From positions 62,001 to 126,000 of the forward strand of contig NZ_QXGR01000007.1 in NCBI RefSeq assembly GCF_003604195.1: DNA of 64,000 nt, read 5' to 3'. The translations under genes and the position numbers were made by a program. The notes under the pieces are model-generated. The model was given only the letters and a program-made list of their open reading frames with translations. It had not been told where the DNA came from and made no database searches. The DNA comes from Simplicispira lacusdiani. GTDB lineage: Bacteria; Pseudomonadota; Gammaproteobacteria; Burkholderiales; Burkholderiaceae_C. Of this stretch, positions 62,635 through 64,000 are shown one piece after another. Within the stretch, counting starts at the first letter, position 1. Every line of letters begins with the position of its first letter.

Positions 62635-63675
62635 ATGCGCCCGACTTTGCACGCCCTTGGCCTGCTGGCCATGATCGCGCCCGCCATCGCCGCCCAACCC
62701 GGGCACGGTGCGCCTCCCGCGCAGTGGACGAACTCGCTGGGCATGGTCTTCGTGCGCATCCCGGCGGGCAGCTTCCGGATGGGCAGCGCCGAACCGGCGG
62801 CGAAGTTGGCGCGGGACTATCCCCTGATGGAGCGGCGCCGCTTCGCCCTGCTGGCCGACGAGGCCCCCGTGCACCGGGTGCATATCCGCCGCGCCTTCTA
62901 CCTGGGCCGGCACGAGGTGACGGTGGGGCAATTCCGGCGCTTCGTCGAGGCCTCGGGCTACCGCCCTGAGTCCGAGGCCGACGGCACCGGTGGCTATGGC
63001 TACAACCCGGCCTACAACCCCGCCGCCACCCCGCGCGGCGACGCCTTCGAGGGGCGCGACCCACGCTACTCCTGGCGCGACCCGGGCTTCGCGCAGGACG
63101 ACGACCACCCGGTGGTGAACGTGACCTGGAACGACGCCCAGGCCCTGGCCGCCTGGCTCAGCCGTGCCGAGGGCCAGCGCTACCGCCTGCCCACCGAGGC
63201 CGAATGGGAATACGCCTGCCGCGCCGGCACCCGCACGCGCTACCCGCACGGCGACGACCCCGCTGGCCTGGTGGGCGCGGCCAACACCTTCGACCAGGAG
63301 GCCGCTCCTTACTGGGAACGCTGGCGCACCTACGCGCTGCCGGGCAGCGACGGCCATGCCTTCACCGCCCCCGTGGGCAGCCATGCCCCCAACGCCTTCG
63401 GCCTGCACGACATGCTGGGCAATGCCTGGGAATGGACCGCCGACTGGTACGGCGCGGCCTACTACGCGCATTCCCCCCGCAACGACCCGCCAGGGCCCCG
63501 CACCGGCAGCGTGCGCGTGCGCCGGGGCGGCTCTTGGCACACCTGGCCCCTGTATGCGCGCTGCAGCTACCGCAACTGGAACAGCCCGGACACCCGCTAC
63601 ACGCTGGTGGGCATGCGGCTCGTGCGCGAGGATGGGCCGCCGCCCGTGCCCCCTGGCCACCGCGCCACGCGCTGA
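62635..63675 (+). CDS. Secreted SUMF1/FGE-fold protein, catalytic Cys pair not conserved
   Basis: 346 aa. Signal peptide (LHALGLLAMIAPAIAAQ), then a formylglycine-generating-enzyme-like domain: FVRIPAGSFRMGSAEPAAKL, YLGRHEVTVGQFRRFVEASG, HPVVNVTWNDAQALAAWLSR, YRLPTEAEWEYACRAGTRTR, AFGLHDMLGNAWEWTADWYG, VRVRRGGSWHTWPLYARCSY. True FGEs have Cys-x4-Cys after GGS; here that stretch is HTWPLYARC with a single Cys, so sulfatase activation is unlikely and a binding or other role is inferred. It is divergent from the cyclase operon with a 144-base gap. No sulfatase is in the window. Confidence 0.85.
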   Translation: MRPTLHALGLLAMIAPAIAAQPGHGAPPAQWTNSLGMVFVRIPAGSFRMGSAEPAAKLARDYPLMERRRFALLADEAPVHRVHIRRAFYLGRHEVTVGQFRRFVEASGYRPESEADGTGGYGYNPAYNPAATPRGDAFEGRDPRYSWRDPGFAQDDDHPVVNVTWNDAQALAAWLSRAEGQRYRLPTEAEWEYACRAGTRTRYPHGDDPAGLVGAANTFDQEAAPYWERWRTYALPGSDGHAFTAPVGSHAPNAFGLHDMLGNAWEWTADWYGAAYYAHSPRNDPPGPRTGSVRVRRGGSWHTWPLYARCSYRNWNSPDTRYTLVGMRLVREDGPPPVPPGHRATR

Positions 63676-63715
63676 AGCACAATGTCACAAACACAGCCCC
63701 CTCTTCGCTCCCGCC

Positions 63716-64000
63716 ATGCGCGAATCCACCCTGCTCCAGCGGGCCTTGCCCGCCCCCCGGGCGCTCTGGCACAGCCTTGCGGCCCTGGCCTGCACCTTCG
63801 CGGGCACCTATCTCGCGTCGATCTACCTGCAGGGCGCCGCGCCGCGCGGCGACGCGCTGGCGTGGATGGAGCATGTGATGCTGTCCATCATCCCCACCGC
63901 CATGGGCATGCTGCTGATCCTGGTGTCATGGCTGCACGGCGACACCCGGCGGTTCGACAAGCCGCTGTCCTGGGTCGTGGCCACCTCGGCCCTGTCCTGG
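63716..64000 (+). CDS. Unrecognised membrane protein (partial)
   Basis: The first 95 codons of a gene that continues past the right edge. Two clear hydrophobic segments (LAALACTFAGTYLASIYLQG; VMLSIIPTAMGMLLILVSWL) and the start of a third (SWVVATSALSW). No family signature is visible. The start ATG lies 40 bases after the SUMF1 stop in the same direction, with no strong Shine-Dalgarno, so it may belong to that transcript. Confidence 0.7.
   Translation, partial: MRESTLLQRALPAPRALWHSLAALACTFAGTYLASIYLQGAAPRGDALAWMEHVMLSIIPTAMGMLLILVSWLHGDTRRFDKPLSWVVATSALSW

Noticed and set aside
58639..63675. A 1678-codon plus-strand open frame across the cyclase and FecR genes
   Set aside because: Its first ~1300 codons are antisense to two well-supported genes, are Gly/Arg/His/Gln-rich low complexity, and have no motifs. 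Only its last 347 codons (the SUMF1 protein) are real.
1..64000. tRNA, rRNA, CRISPR array, integrase or phage genes
   Set aside because: I looked for cloverleaf-like clusters, regularly spaced direct repeats and recombinase motifs and saw none, but a proper tRNA and CRISPR scan was not possible by eye.

Overview
The window is high-GC chromosomal DNA from a betaproteobacterium. Gene content and order (ribF-ileS-lspA, COG4255-type gene with recJ, DUF3422, LolCD, tripartite tricarboxylate carrier genes) and the protein sequences suggest a Comamonadaceae member close to Acidovorax. Genes are densely packed, often with 4-base ATGA or GTGA overlaps. I see no prophage, CRISPR array, complete insertion sequence, tRNA or rRNA.

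Layout. 1-6702 (minus): five genes of an MSHA-type pilus assembly locus (mshM, mshL, a TPR gene, mshE, partial mshG). 6850-12267: rRNA methyltransferase, M48 peptidase, a MITE-like inverted repeat, DUF1653 gene, a decayed histidine kinase fragment, purN and a YceH gene. 12357-14666: two acyl-CoA dehydrogenase subunits closed by a strong terminator. 14740-25226: HNH protein, ribF-ileS-lspA, tsaD, a chemoreceptor and hpnD-hpnE (squalene pathway). 25321-36828: Nudix hydrolase and quinone oxidoreductase, EamA exporters, an SDR/DctP/GGDEF-EAL operon, SH3 protein plus M48 peptidase, and a gamma-glutamyltransferase. 36871-45082: thioesterase, DUF3422, tctBA, an orphan GspE-type ATPase, a SpeE-like protein, a deoxyinosine glycosylase and TatD. 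45123-45801: a 0.68-kb giant inverted repeat. 45807-57071: lolDC, COG4255 gene, recJ, UPF0114, a second chemoreceptor, PHP phosphatase, YciO/Sua5-like protein, M50 protease and trpS. 57145-64000: a FecR-TPR-barrel outer-membrane protein, a CHASE2 adenylate cyclase, a divergent SUMF1-domain secreted protein and a partial membrane protein.

How genes work together. Cyclic-nucleotide signalling recurs: a dual GGDEF-EAL enzyme co-transcribed with an orphan periplasmic TRAP binding protein, an MshE ATPase with a c-di-GMP-binding MshEN motif, and a CHASE2 cyclase paired with a FecR-TPR-barrel protein. The last pair, with its divergent SUMF1 protein, is the best candidate for an undescribed cross-envelope signalling module.

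The non-coding fraction is unusual. There are four copies of a ~110-160 bp repeat directly at gene 3' ends. A ~50 bp AT-richer palindromic repeat occurs between genes and also in frame inside coding sequences, where it seems to supply start codons, stop codons or peptide segments. Many genes also have a -10-like hexamer 6-9 bases before the start codon, which suggests leaderless transcripts. Coordinates and starts are read by eye; family names come from recognised motifs, not from database searches.
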